A stretch of 15,484 nucleotides of DNA from Phenylobacterium sp. (GTDB lineage: Bacteria; Pseudomonadota; Alphaproteobacteria; Caulobacterales; Caulobacteraceae). The notes beneath the pieces were generated by a model. That model was not told the origin of the DNA. It was given only the letters and a program-made list of their open reading frames with translations, and did not search any database. Made by a program: the position numbers and the translations under genes. The DNA is taken from the NCBI GenBank assembly GCA_028291285.1, contig JAQGIJ010000545.1, positions 1-15,484 of the forward strand, written 5' to 3'. This document shows positions 1 through 6,571 of this stretch, piece by piece. The stretch's first letter is position 1; each line of letters begins with the position of its first letter.

Positions 1-2
1 AG

Positions 3-173
3 CTTCTCCGCGCCGTCATCGGCGCCGGAGACGACGGCTTGGCCTTCCCCAGCTATTGCCTCGGAGATGCGGTGCTGCTGGCGCTGGACGATCTGGTCCG
101 CACCGACCGGGTCCGGCGCCGCCTCTATGCCACCGACAAGGGCCGGGCCTTCGCGCTTCGGGTGCCGGCATGA
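3..173 (+). CDS. Hypothetical protein, C-terminal part, possible winged-helix fold (5' end outside window)
   Basis: This reading frame is open from the left edge and ends at TGA 171-173, giving 56 visible residues. I do not recognise a family. The tail has the pattern leucine-rich helix, basic turn, then YATDKGRAFALRV, which resembles the recognition helix and wing of small winged-helix DNA-binding proteins. That resemblance is weak evidence. The stop overlaps the next start by ATGA, so it belongs to the same operon as the genes that follow. The true start lies to the left of the window. Confidence 0.55.
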   Translation, partial: LLRAVIGAGDDGLAFPSYCLGDAVLLALDDLVRTDRVRRRLYATDKGRAFALRVPA

Positions 174-376
174 TGGCTCCCGGCGCCGCCTTCGAGCTGA
201 TCGCGACCCTGCTTGAACAGGCCCAGGCCGAGGACGTGGATCCTAGCCGGCTGCAAGTCCTCCTGGTCAGCGCCCACACCCACGCCGTGATCCAGGCCTC
301 AGCTCACCGCCGGCGCGCCAAAGCCGCGCTGTTCGACGCACTCGCGCCGGCCCTTGAGCAGGCGACGATGCAATGA
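170..376 (+). CDS. Small hypothetical phage protein
   Basis: A 68-aa protein of unknown function that starts MMAPGAAFELI. The ATG at 170 overlaps the previous stop (ATGA); the ATG at 173 is an equally possible start. It is predicted to be largely helical, with a Glu/Ala/Leu-rich first half and a basic HRRRAKAALFDAL stretch near the end. No catalytic motif or cysteine pair is visible. A longer frame begins upstream at 56, but that part overlaps the preceding gene out of frame, so I prefer the overlap start. Position in a chain of coupled genes is the main support for its being real. Confidence 0.6.
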   Translation: MMAPGAAFELIATLLEQAQAEDVDPSRLQVLLVSAHTHAVIQASAHRRRAKAALFDALAPALEQATMQ

Positions 377-648
377 GCCTGCGTGACGAAAACCGGAACC
401 TCCGGGCCCGCCTGACCGTCCTCGAGGCGCTCGTCGCGACCTCGATCCCTGCCGACGTGGTGGAGGAGTGGCAGACGCTCCTCGCCGACGTCCTGTGGTG
501 GTTCCGCGGCTTCGAGGCCAACGCCACCAAGCGACAGCTCGCCTCCCTCCCCGACCTGGGCCGCCTGCGCGACATGCGCACGGACATCTTCCGGGTCGCC
601 GAGGGGAAAGACGCGCTCTGCACCATCCGCCAGGAGATCCCGTTTTGA
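373..648 (+). CDS. Hypothetical phage protein with N-terminal helix
   Basis: A 91-aa protein starting MSLRDENRNLRARL. The N-terminus (about residues 3-22) has a heptad-like leucine pattern consistent with a short coiled coil. It is followed by an aromatic segment (LLADVLWWFRGFEA, about 36-49) and a basic C-terminal half. I do not recognise the family. The start overlaps the previous stop by ATGA, and the stop overlaps the TTG start of the next gene. It lies just upstream of the recombination genes, where phages often carry small accessory proteins, but no function can be assigned. Confidence 0.65.
   Translation: MSLRDENRNLRARLTVLEALVATSIPADVVEEWQTLLADVLWWFRGFEANATKRQLASLPDLGRLRDMRTDIFRVAEGKDALCTIRQEIPF
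632..636 (+). promoter_or_regulatory. Shine-Dalgarno site deciding a TTG start
   Basis: AGGAG at 632-636 lies 8 nt upstream of TTG 645-647. That TTG overlaps the stop of the previous gene (TTGA, 645-648). No in-frame ATG or GTG fits as well, so this site is the reason for calling a TTG start for the coiled-coil gene. Confidence 0.6.
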
Positions 649-1775
649 ACGCCAAAGCCCAGCCGCTCACCGCGGCCGAAGTCGTCGAGCCCGGCGCGGA
701 AGTCGCCATCATTCCGCGTGAGACCGCGTTGTCGGTCCTCACGGATCCGGAGCAGTTCGACGCCTTCTATTCGAAGGTGAAGGCGGAGGTGGACGCCCAC
801 GTCCCCGACGTCTCCTGCGCGAAGGGCCGCGAGGCCATCAAGTCGCTGGCGTTCAAGGTGGTGAAGTCCAAGACCGCCATCGACGCAGCCGGCAAGGCGC
901 TCACCGAGGAGTGGCGCAGCCAGACCGCGAAGGTCGACGCCTCCCGCAAGGCCATTCGCGACAAGCTCGACGAGCTGCGCGACCAAGTCCGCCGCCCCGT
1001 GACGGAGTTGGAAGAGGCCGAGGAGGCGCGGGTAGCCGACGTGAAGGCGCAGCTGGCGCGCCTGCAGTCGGCTGCCGTGGTCAGCATCGAAGACACGGTC
1101 GACACTGTGGCCGCCCGGCTGACCCAGATCGAGGCGGTCGAGATCTCCGACGAGTACTTCCAGGAGTACGCGGCCGCCGCGCGCTCCCACCAGCAGACCA
1201 GCGTCGCCACCCTGGAGGCCGCGATGGGCCGCCTGCAGCGCGAGGTCGCTGAACGGGCCGATCTGGAGCGTCTGCGCCGCGAGGATCAGGAGCGCCAGGA
1301 GCGCGAAGCGGCCGATCGCGCCGCCGCCGAGGCCCGCGAGCGCGAAGAGGCCGAGGCTCGATCCGCTGAGGAGCGTCGCCAGCAAGCCGAGCGCGAGGCC
1401 CAGGAGGCATCCGCCCGCAGGGCTGAGGAAGCGGCCGCCACCGCCCGCGCCGAGGCGGAGCGCCATGCGGAAGAAACCCGCGCGGCCCAGGAACGGGCAC
1501 ATCAGGAAGAACTCGCGGAGGCCCGGCGCCAGCAAGAAGCCGCGGCGGCGGAAGCGCGCCGCCTCGCCGATGAGGACGCCGCCCGTCTGAAGCGTGAGGC
1601 CGACGAGCGCGCGGCCGCGGACGCCCGCGCCGCCGACGTGGCGCACCGGTCGACCGTCATGGCGGCCGCGAAGGTCGCGCTGATGGCCACGGGCGGCATC
1701 GGCGAGGAGGCCGCCAAGAAGATCGTCCTCGCCATCCGCGCCGGGGAGATCCCGGCCGTGACCCTGACCTTCTGA
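645..1775 (+). CDS. Coiled-coil protein of the phage recombination module
   Basis: A 376-aa protein read from the TTG at 645, which has a good Shine-Dalgarno site. Residues 35-190 form a mixed, mostly helical domain. Residues about 195-332 are a long, highly charged Glu/Arg/Ala coiled coil. The last 36 residues form a compact helical tail containing GGIGEEAAKKIVLAIRAGEI. Phage proteins with this plan (helical N-terminus, charged coil, short tail) are often found directly upstream of RecE-like exonuclease and RecT-like annealing genes, as here. The molecular role is not established; a structural or scaffolding partner of the recombinase is a guess. An open frame extends upstream to 468, but it overlaps the preceding gene. 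The coil's low complexity creates a long spurious frame on the opposite strand. Confidence 0.8.
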   Translation: MNAKAQPLTAAEVVEPGAEVAIIPRETALSVLTDPEQFDAFYSKVKAEVDAHVPDVSCAKGREAIKSLAFKVVKSKTAIDAAGKALTEEWRSQTAKVDASRKAIRDKLDELRDQVRRPVTELEEAEEARVADVKAQLARLQSAAVVSIEDTVDTVAARLTQIEAVEISDEYFQEYAAAARSHQQTSVATLEAAMGRLQREVAERADLERLRREDQERQEREAADRAAAEAREREEAEARSAEERRQQAEREAQEASARRAEEAAATARAEAERHAEETRAAQERAHQEELAEARRQQEAAAAEARRLADEDAARLKREADERAAADARAADVAHRSTVMAAAKVALMATGGIGEEAAKKIVLAIRAGEIPAVTLTF

Positions 1776-1780
1776 GGAGG
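1774..1780 (+). promoter_or_regulatory. Strong Shine-Dalgarno site before the exonuclease gene
   Basis: GAGGAGG at 1774-1780 partly overlaps the previous TGA stop and lies 5 nt before the ATG at 1786. This is one of only three junctions in the array where genes do not overlap. The strong site suggests independent, efficient ribosome loading on the exonuclease-RecT pair. Confidence 0.6.
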
Positions 1781-1785
1781 CTCAA

Positions 1786-2775
1786 ATGGAAGCCATCAAG
1801 CTCGCCCCCGGCGCCCTCATCACCGAGCCCGGCGTCTACGACCTGACCATGGAGCAGTACCATGGGCAGCCGTGCGACGGCCCTTCGGTCAGCTCCAGCG
1901 GTCTGCGCACCATCTGGGGCCAGAGCCCGGCGCACTTCTGGTGCGCGTCCAACATGAACCCCGCCAACTGGGAGGAGCGCGAGGTCGACGGCGTGATGAA
2001 GCGCGTCCTGAAGGAGCAGGAGGATCGCCCGTACTTCAGCCTGGGCCGCGCCGCGCACCACCTGCTGTTCCTCGGCCGCAAGGGCTTCGACGCCGAGTTC
2101 GTGGTGCGCCCGGACAAGTGGAAGGACTGGCGGACCAACGACTCCAAGGAATGGCGCGAGGAGATGATCGCGGCCGGCCTGACCATCATCACCGACAACG
2201 AGCTCGAGGCGATCACCGGCATGGCCCGCAGCCTCGGCGCCCACCCGTTGGTGAAGGCCGGGATCCTGGACGGCGCGGTAGAGCGCTCGCTGATCTGGAA
2301 GGACCCCGACAGCGGCGCCTGGCTGAAGTCGCGCCCTGATGTGATCCCGAACGACAGCGGCGACTATGCTGACCTGAAGACCACGGTCAGCGTCGCCACG
2401 GACGCGCTGCGGCGGACCATCGCCGACTACCACTACCCCATGCAGGGCGCGCTCGTCGGCATGGCCTCACGCGAGGTCCTGAAGCGCGAGATGCAGACCT
2501 TCACCCTCGTCTTCGTCGAGAAGACCGCGCCGTGGTGCTGCCGGGTGGTGACCCTGCGCCCCGACGATCTGCAGCGCGGTGAGCGCCAGGTCGGCGCGGC
2601 CGCCCGCCTCTTCGTCGACTGCTGCGCTCGCGGAAGCTGGCCGGGCCCCGGTGGCGAGCAGCAGGACGCCGAGTACCTGAGCCCGGCCGACTGGGCCGTG
2701 AAGCAGATCGACGATCAGCTCGGCTACCTCGCCTCAAACCAGGGCTCCCAGCCCGTCACCCACGCCGCGGAGTAA
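1786..2775 (+). CDS. RecE-like PD-(D/E)XK exonuclease (DUF3799 type)
   Basis: A 329-aa protein resembling the phage exodeoxyribonuclease VIII-like family (DUF3799, PD-(D/E)XK superfamily). It begins with the typical opening GVYDLTMEQYHG (16-27) and SSSGLRTI (37-44), as seen in RecE-like proteins. Visible active-site elements are GRAAHHLL (87-94), Glu166 in VERSLIW, the RPDVI segment with catalytic Asp185, the DLK signature (Asp196, Lys198), and YHYPMQGAL (215-223), which matches the Y-x-x-Q element. Such enzymes degrade one strand of double-stranded DNA ends to leave single strands for a partner annealing protein. The RecT-family gene follows after 4 bp, which fits that pairing. All catalytic residues appear intact. 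Confidence 0.9.
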   Translation: MEAIKLAPGALITEPGVYDLTMEQYHGQPCDGPSVSSSGLRTIWGQSPAHFWCASNMNPANWEEREVDGVMKRVLKEQEDRPYFSLGRAAHHLLFLGRKGFDAEFVVRPDKWKDWRTNDSKEWREEMIAAGLTIITDNELEAITGMARSLGAHPLVKAGILDGAVERSLIWKDPDSGAWLKSRPDVIPNDSGDYADLKTTVSVATDALRRTIADYHYPMQGALVGMASREVLKREMQTFTLVFVEKTAPWCCRVVTLRPDDLQRGERQVGAAARLFVDCCARGSWPGPGGEQQDAEYLSPADWAVKQIDDQLGYLASNQGSQPVTHAAE

Positions 2776-2779
2776 GACC

Positions 2780-3856
2780 ATGGCCGAAACCCTTCCCGCT
2801 GCGCCGAAGCCGCAGATCATGGCCGGCGGCCAAGTCGCCGCTCTCATCCCGCAGAGCCTCGAGGAGGCATTCCGCGTCTCCCAGGCGATCGCGCTCTCCG
2901 GCCTCGCGCCGAGGGGGATCGATAAGGCCGAGCAGATCATGGTCGCGATCATGGCCGGCGCCGAGCTGGGCCTCGCGCCGTTCCAGTCCCTCCAGTCGTT
3001 CGCAGTCGTGAACGGCCGACCCACCCTCTGGGGCGATGGCCTCCTGGCTGTCGTGCGCGGCCGCGGCGTGAAGGTGCGCGAGTGGCTGGATGGCGAAGGC
3101 GACAACATGGTCGCCCGGTGCGAATGCACCCGCCCTGACAGCGGCGAGCAGATCGAGCGCGAGTTCTCCGTCGCTGACGCCAAGAAGGCGGGCCTCTGGG
3201 GCAAGGCCGGGCCGTGGCAGCAATACCCGAAGCGGATGCTCCAGATGCGCGCGCGGGCCCTTTCCCTCCGCGACGGGTGCGCCGACATGCTTCGCGGCAT
3301 CCAGGTGCGCGAGGAGGTCGACGACTACCAGCCGATCCGCAACGTGACGCCCGAACCGTCCGGCCTGGTCGCGCGCCTCGCCGCCGGCAAAGCCACGGCG
3401 TCCGAGGGCTTCACGTCAGCGACGGCCGCCGAGGTGCCGCACGATCCTGTGACGGGCGAAATCGTCGACGCCGAGGATGCGGTGTTCGTCGAGAACGCCG
3501 AGGCCATCGCCGCTGAAGGCGCCGCCGAGCTCGTCCAGCCGGAAGGCCAGGGCGACGCCGCGGAGGCGGATGCGACGGCGGCCGAGGGCCAGGAGGTCGG
3601 TGACTTCCCCGGCGACCGCAAGGATCCGCCGCTGGCCGATGATGACTTCGACGTCGTCGGGTGGGCCGACAAGCTGGAAGCCGACCTCCCCGACTATGCC
3701 GGCGTGGACGTGCTCCGCGGCGACTGGAACGAGCACAAGGACCAGCTGAAGGCCAAGGCGCCGGACGTCTTCAAGCGCGTGAACCTGGCGATCGCCAAGC
3801 GCGCCGAGGAGATCGCTAAGGCCTCCAAGGGTGCCGGCGACGAGGGGCAGGGCTGA
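2780..3856 (+). CDS. RecT-family single-strand annealing protein
   Basis: A 358-aa protein. The core (about residues 20-183) matches phage RecT-family recombinases: GIDKAEQIMVAIMAGAELGL (46-65), a Q-S-L-Q-S-F-A-V-V-N-G-R-P-T-L-W-G-D stretch (69-86), and the hallmark GLWGKAGPWQQYPKRML (138-154) followed by RARALSLRDGC. The protein binds single-stranded DNA and anneals complementary strands, working with the exonuclease just upstream. Residues about 190-310 are an acidic, Ala/Glu-rich linker. The last 50 residues form a separate small helical segment beginning near DDDFDVVGWADKL, so the protein is longer than a minimal RecT. The start is ATG 2780 with GGAG just upstream. The stop overlaps the next ATG (TGATG). 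Confidence 0.88.
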   Translation: MAETLPAAPKPQIMAGGQVAALIPQSLEEAFRVSQAIALSGLAPRGIDKAEQIMVAIMAGAELGLAPFQSLQSFAVVNGRPTLWGDGLLAVVRGRGVKVREWLDGEGDNMVARCECTRPDSGEQIEREFSVADAKKAGLWGKAGPWQQYPKRMLQMRARALSLRDGCADMLRGIQVREEVDDYQPIRNVTPEPSGLVARLAAGKATASEGFTSATAAEVPHDPVTGEIVDAEDAVFVENAEAIAAEGAAELVQPEGQGDAAEADATAAEGQEVGDFPGDRKDPPLADDDFDVVGWADKLEADLPDYAGVDVLRGDWNEHKDQLKAKAPDVFKRVNLAIAKRAEEIAKASKGAGDEGQG

Positions 3857-4566
3857 TGGGCCACGTCCTCCGCGTTATCGACTTCGAGACGACCGGCATG
3901 GAGCCGCCCGCTGAGGTGGTCGAGTACGGCTATTGCGACCTCATTGGCGACGGCGGCGAATGGACCGTCGGTTTTCCGGTCTCCCGCCTTTGCGGGGTGG
4001 AGACGATCCCGCCTGAGGTCCGCGCTGTCCACCACATCACCCTGGCCGAGGTTGGCGACGCGGCGCACTTCGACCCGGCCGAGGTGATCAATGGCGAGGG
4101 CGGGCCGAGCGTCTTCGTCGCGCACAACATGGACTTCGAGCTGAAGTTCTTGGGCGACCCGCTCCTGCCGGTCATCTGCACCTACAAGGCTGCGCTCCGG
4201 GTATGGCCGGACGCGCCCAGCCATTCGAACGGCGCCCTGCGGTACTGGCTTGAGGATCAGGGCCTGATCACCGGCCTGAACCACGCGACGGCCATGCCGC
4301 CGCACCGCGCAGGCCCAGACGCCTATGTCACCGCGCATATCCTGAAGGCGCTCCTGACGGTTTGCACCGGCAAGGAGATGGTCGGATGGACCCGTGAGCC
4401 CCGGCTCCTGCCCACCTGTCCCATCGGCAAGTTCCGGGGCCAAAAGTGGCCGGACGTGGAAGCCGGCTTCCTATCGTGGATGCTCAACCAGCCCTCGATG
4501 GAAGAGGACCTGAAGTGGAACGCCCGGCGAGAGCTTGATCGTCGGCGGGAAGCGAGGGCGGCATGA
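3856..4566 (+). CDS. ExoX-like DEDDh 3'-5' exonuclease
   Basis: A 236-aa protein. Residues 5-165 are a DnaQ/RNase T-type exonuclease fold with the full DEDDh set: Asp9 and Glu11 in VIDFETTG, Asp93 in AHNMDFE, and His150 and Asp155 in HRAGPDA. The C-terminal part (GKFRGQKWPDV, FLSWML, EEDLKWNARREL, 191-227) matches the accessory segment found at the end of exodeoxyribonuclease X-like proteins. Such enzymes remove nucleotides from 3' ends of DNA, and one next to RecE/RecT-like genes probably trims recombination intermediates. That role is inferred. The gene overlaps RecT by 1 nt and the following SciP-like gene by 4 nt (ATGA). Confidence 0.87.
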   Translation: MGHVLRVIDFETTGMEPPAEVVEYGYCDLIGDGGEWTVGFPVSRLCGVETIPPEVRAVHHITLAEVGDAAHFDPAEVINGEGGPSVFVAHNMDFELKFLGDPLLPVICTYKAALRVWPDAPSHSNGALRYWLEDQGLITGLNHATAMPPHRAGPDAYVTAHILKALLTVCTGKEMVGWTREPRLLPTCPIGKFRGQKWPDVEAGFLSWMLNQPSMEEDLKWNARRELDRRREARAA

Positions 4567-4868
4567 CGCGCCCCATCAAACCCCGTCTCAACCGCCAGCG
4601 CATCGCCTACGTCATCGGCCCCGGCGGCCGTCCGCTGACGCTCGACGACCTGCCGCCGGCGAACACCGGCCGGTGGGTGATCCGCCGCAAGGCCGAAGTC
4701 GTCGCCGCAGTGCGCGGCGGTCTGCTCAGCCTGGACGATGCGCTGGCCCGCTACGGGATCTCGGCGGAGGAGTTCGAGAGCTGGACGGCTGCCGTCGCGC
4801 GCCACGGCACGGCCGGCCTGCGGGTCACTCGGCTCCAGCAGTATCGGGAGGTGCCGGCCCATGGCTGA
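4563..4868 (+). CDS. SciP-like (DUF1153) CtrA-inhibitor homologue carried by the element
   Basis: A 101-aa protein with the signature of the alphaproteobacterial DUF1153/SciP family: a GPGGRPLTLDDLPPANT opening (19-35), RWVIRRKAEVVAAVRGGLLS (37-56), a helix-turn-helix around LDDALARYGISAEEFESW (57-74), then HGTAGLRVTRLQQYR (81-95). In Caulobacter crescentus SciP is a small DNA-binding protein that blocks transcriptional activation by the cell-cycle regulator CtrA. The core motif is intact here; the N-terminal and C-terminal ends differ from my memory of host proteins. It overlaps the ExoX-like gene (ATGA) and the HNH gene (8 nt), so it belongs to the element's operon. The proposed role is manipulation of host CtrA-dependent genes, by inference. 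Family assignment is by motif recognition, not by a search. Confidence 0.9.
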   Translation: MTRPIKPRLNRQRIAYVIGPGGRPLTLDDLPPANTGRWVIRRKAEVVAAVRGGLLSLDDALARYGISAEEFESWTAAVARHGTAGLRVTRLQQYREVPAHG

Positions 4869-5313
4869 TCCCGCAAAGGCCAAGGCTCGGCAGCGTCGCT
4901 ACCGCGCGAAGAAACAGGGCATCCCGGTCGACCAGCTTCCGGTCGGACGCGGCAGCAATCCTCGCTCGTGGGGCCATCATCGGACCGGCGCCGAGCATCA
5001 TCGCTGGAACGATGGGCGCATGCTCAACGAGGATGGCTACGTCAAGCTTCGCGTCGGCAAGGAGCACCCGCTCGCCGACCCAAATGGATACGCCTACGAG
5101 CACCTGCTCGTCTGGGTCTCCGCCGGCAATCCCAAGCCGCCGCGCGGGTTCACGCTCCACCACAAGGATGAGGTGAAGGCGAACAACCGCCTCTCCAATC
5201 TCGAACTCCTGCGGCGTGCCGATCATGGGCGCCACCACATCGCCGAGAGGGAGCGCGACCCCAAGACAGGCCGTCTCCGCCCGAAGTCTGCGGCCGTCGA
5301 GGTCCAGCCGTGA
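4861..5313 (+). CDS. HNH endonuclease
   Basis: A 150-aa protein. Its basic N-terminus (residues 1-45) precedes the pattern typical of phage HNH_3-type nucleases: NGYAYEHLLVWVSAGNP (75-91), then TLHHKDEVKANNRLSNLELL (98-117). The latter holds the paired His100/His101 and the Asn109 and Asn113 positions of the metal-binding active site, followed by a DHGRHH segment (121-126). The fold cuts double-stranded DNA. In phages such enzymes act in packaging, recombination or homing; which applies here cannot be told. I chose ATG 4861 because GGGAGG at 4846-4851 sits 9 nt upstream, and because the longer frame would run through the SciP-like gene. Confidence 0.85.
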   Translation: MADPAKAKARQRRYRAKKQGIPVDQLPVGRGSNPRSWGHHRTGAEHHRWNDGRMLNEDGYVKLRVGKEHPLADPNGYAYEHLLVWVSAGNPKPPRGFTLHHKDEVKANNRLSNLELLRRADHGRHHIAERERDPKTGRLRPKSAAVEVQP

Positions 5314-5606
5314 CGACCTACAGCGTCTCCGGCAAGGGCCACCACATGCTCGCCCACGCCGAGCTGGGCGGCGCACCAGTGGCCGATCTGATTTACGCGG
5401 CGGTCGGCGATGCGTCTCGCCAGCACAAGTCCAAGGCCTGGCGCACGCTGGACGCGCTGAAGCGCGACGGGCTGGTCGAGCTCCAAGACGGTTCCTACCG
5501 GCTCACTCTCGACGGCCAAGACGCCCTAGTCTGTCTCCGCTCCGGCCATCCGGCCGTGATCGCCTCGGCCGTGCCCAGCGTCCGCATCTTCGGGCGCGCC
5601 GCATGA
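5310..5606 (+). CDS. Small winged-helix-like protein
   Basis: A 98-aa protein starting from GTG 5310 (GTGA overlap with the HNH gene). The segment SRQHKSKAWRTLDALKRDGLVELQDGSYRLTLDG (about 37-70, interrupted by no gaps) has the usual order recognition helix, then a two-strand wing, then a final strand, as in MarR-like or phage winged-helix proteins. The N-terminal third (VSGKGHHMLAHAELGGAPVADLIYAAV) would supply the preceding helices. DNA binding is therefore likely, but the site and target are unknown. It is followed directly by an HTH protein, which makes this a small cluster of possible regulators. Confidence 0.65.
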   Translation: MTTYSVSGKGHHMLAHAELGGAPVADLIYAAVGDASRQHKSKAWRTLDALKRDGLVELQDGSYRLTLDGQDALVCLRSGHPAVIASAVPSVRIFGRAA

Positions 5607-5836
5607 AGTGCCCTTACTGCAACGGCACCGGCGAGCTGACCGCTCATTGCCCGGGCCCGCTCATCAAGGCGACGAGAGAAACGCTGGGCCTGACACAGCT
5701 GGAGTTGTCCGCCGCTGTCGGCCTCAGCCGCGCCCAGATCGCCAACATCGAAGCGGGCCGTTCAGACATCCCTACGAAGACGTTGATCGCCTTCGCGAAC
5801 GCCATGGGCGTCAAGCCGGGGGAGATTCTCCCGTGA
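5603..5836 (+). CDS. Zinc-knuckle plus XRE-type helix-turn-helix protein
   Basis: A 77-aa protein starting at the ATG that overlaps the previous stop (ATGA). Residues 3-16 hold Cys3, Cys6 and Cys16 (with His15) in a short CPYCNGTG element like a zinc knuckle. Residues about 20-73 form a clear XRE/Cro-type helix-turn-helix: IKATRETLGLTQLELS, then AAVGLSRAQIANIEAGRSD, then LIAFANAMGVKPGEI. It is probably a DNA-binding regulator of the element. The fusion of a mini zinc element to an HTH in so short a protein is uncommon. A longer frame begins at 5216, but it is out of frame with two well-supported genes. Confidence 0.8.
   Translation: MKCPYCNGTGELTAHCPGPLIKATRETLGLTQLELSAAVGLSRAQIANIEAGRSDIPTKTLIAFANAMGVKPGEILP
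5820..5832 (+). promoter_or_regulatory. Hairpin masking a Shine-Dalgarno site
   Basis: GGGAG (5820-5824) and CTCCC (5828-5832) form a perfect 5-bp stem with an ATT loop ending exactly before GTG 5833. The G-rich arm is the Shine-Dalgarno site of the next gene. If it folds, translation of the next gene would depend on a ribosome arriving from the upstream gene. Confidence 0.35.
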
Positions 5837-6111
5837 AGCGCGCCTGCGGCACCTGCGAATGGGGAGTGGGGACGACGCGCCTGGCGATCGGTGGCCTGCC
5901 GTCTGAGCCTGGCTGCGGGGTCTCGGAAACCGTTGGCGAGGACCGCCGCCACGTCGCGCCCATCCGCGAGTGCCGCGAAGGCCCGACCTGGATCGAGGTC
6001 CGCGAGGACCACTGGTGTGGCCGCTGGCGGCTTCGCGAGGAGCTGATCCGCTCCGGCGCGCACCTCTCCTCGACCGAGATCCTGAAGCACTTCGAGAAGG
6101 CCCCGCAGTGA
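5833..6111 (+). CDS. Cys-rich small phage protein
   Basis: A 92-aa protein from GTG 5833 (GTGA overlap). It contains five cysteines (5, 8, 28, 47, 62). The first pair forms a C-x-x-C in RACGTCEWG, and the last lies in DHWCGRW. The spacing suggests metal binding, probably zinc, but no named domain is recognised. The C-terminal 25 residues are helical and charged (STEILKHFEKAP). No function can be assigned. The stop overlaps the next possible ATG by one base (TGATG). Confidence 0.6.
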   Translation: MKRACGTCEWGVGTTRLAIGGLPSEPGCGVSETVGEDRRHVAPIRECREGPTWIEVREDHWCGRWRLREELIRSGAHLSSTEILKHFEKAPQ

Positions 6112-6203
6112 TGGCGCGGCCCGCTCTCCAGAACATCGCAGCGAGGTGGGCACCCGGCCCCGTCGCGATCTCACTCGACGGGCGCACGAAGGAACACCGA
6201 TGA
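6111..6203 (+). CDS. Possible 30-aa small protein or coupling ORF
   Basis: A 30-codon frame (MARPALQNIAARW...) that fills the gap between two genes. It overlaps the upstream stop by 1 nt (TGATG) and the next ATG by 4 nt (ATGA). This exact fit on both sides is the main reason for listing it. It may be a real small protein or only a leader that carries ribosomes to the next gene. No motif is visible. Confidence 0.38.
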   Translation: MARPALQNIAARWAPGPVAISLDGRTKEHR

Positions 6204-6571
6204 GCTATTCGTTCAGCGTCCAGGCGCTCACCAAGGCGGCGGCACTCACGGCCGTCGCCGCCAAGTTCGACGAGGTCGTCGCCAGCCAGCCCGTCCACGC
6301 GAAGGACAGGGCGGAGGCCGAGGCCACCGTCCAGACCTTCATCGGTCTCGTCGCCGACCCGGATCCGGCCAAGGACCAGGGCATCTCCGTCAGCGTCAGC
6401 GGCTACCTGAGCTGGCAGACGGAAGGGGAGTTCACCGGCGCCAACGTGAGCGTCGGCGCGAACGTCTCCGTGCTGTCGGCGGAGGCCCTGGAGGCGCTGC
6501 GCCAGGCCGATGCTCCGGCCGGTGAGACCGCGGCCGAAGGCGAGACGGAGAAGCAGGGCGAGGACGCGTAG
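6200..6571 (+). CDS. Hypothetical phage protein
   Basis: A 123-aa protein from ATG 6200, with AAGGAA (6189-6194) in a good Shine-Dalgarno position. It has a helical N-terminal half rich in Ala and charged residues (KAAALTAVAAKFDEVVASQ). The strand-rich centre is ISVSVSGYLSWQ followed by a short valine/serine repeat (ANVSVGANVSVLS, 82-94). The tail is acidic and disordered (GETAAEGETEKQGEDA). I do not recognise the family. It is the last gene before the only sizeable gap in the array. Confidence 0.65.
   Translation: MSYSFSVQALTKAAALTAVAAKFDEVVASQPVHAKDRAEAEATVQTFIGLVADPDPAKDQGISVSVSGYLSWQTEGEFTGANVSVGANVSVLSAEALEALRQADAPAGETAAEGETEKQGEDA

Noticed and set aside
267..1646. A 459-codon open frame on the minus strand
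   Set aside because: It lies opposite the coiled-coil gene, whose Glu/Ala/Arg repeats at high GC produce stop-free antisense frames. Its translation is low-complexity Gly/Leu/Arg with no domain, and it crosses two well-supported plus-strand genes.
1657..2433. A 258-codon minus-strand frame over the exonuclease gene
   Set aside because: Antisense to a gene with intact PD-(D/E)XK motifs; composition is typical of a GC-rich shadow frame.
3694..4443. A 249-codon minus-strand frame over the ExoX-like gene
   Set aside because: Antisense to a gene with a complete DEDDh motif set; no domain of its own is seen.
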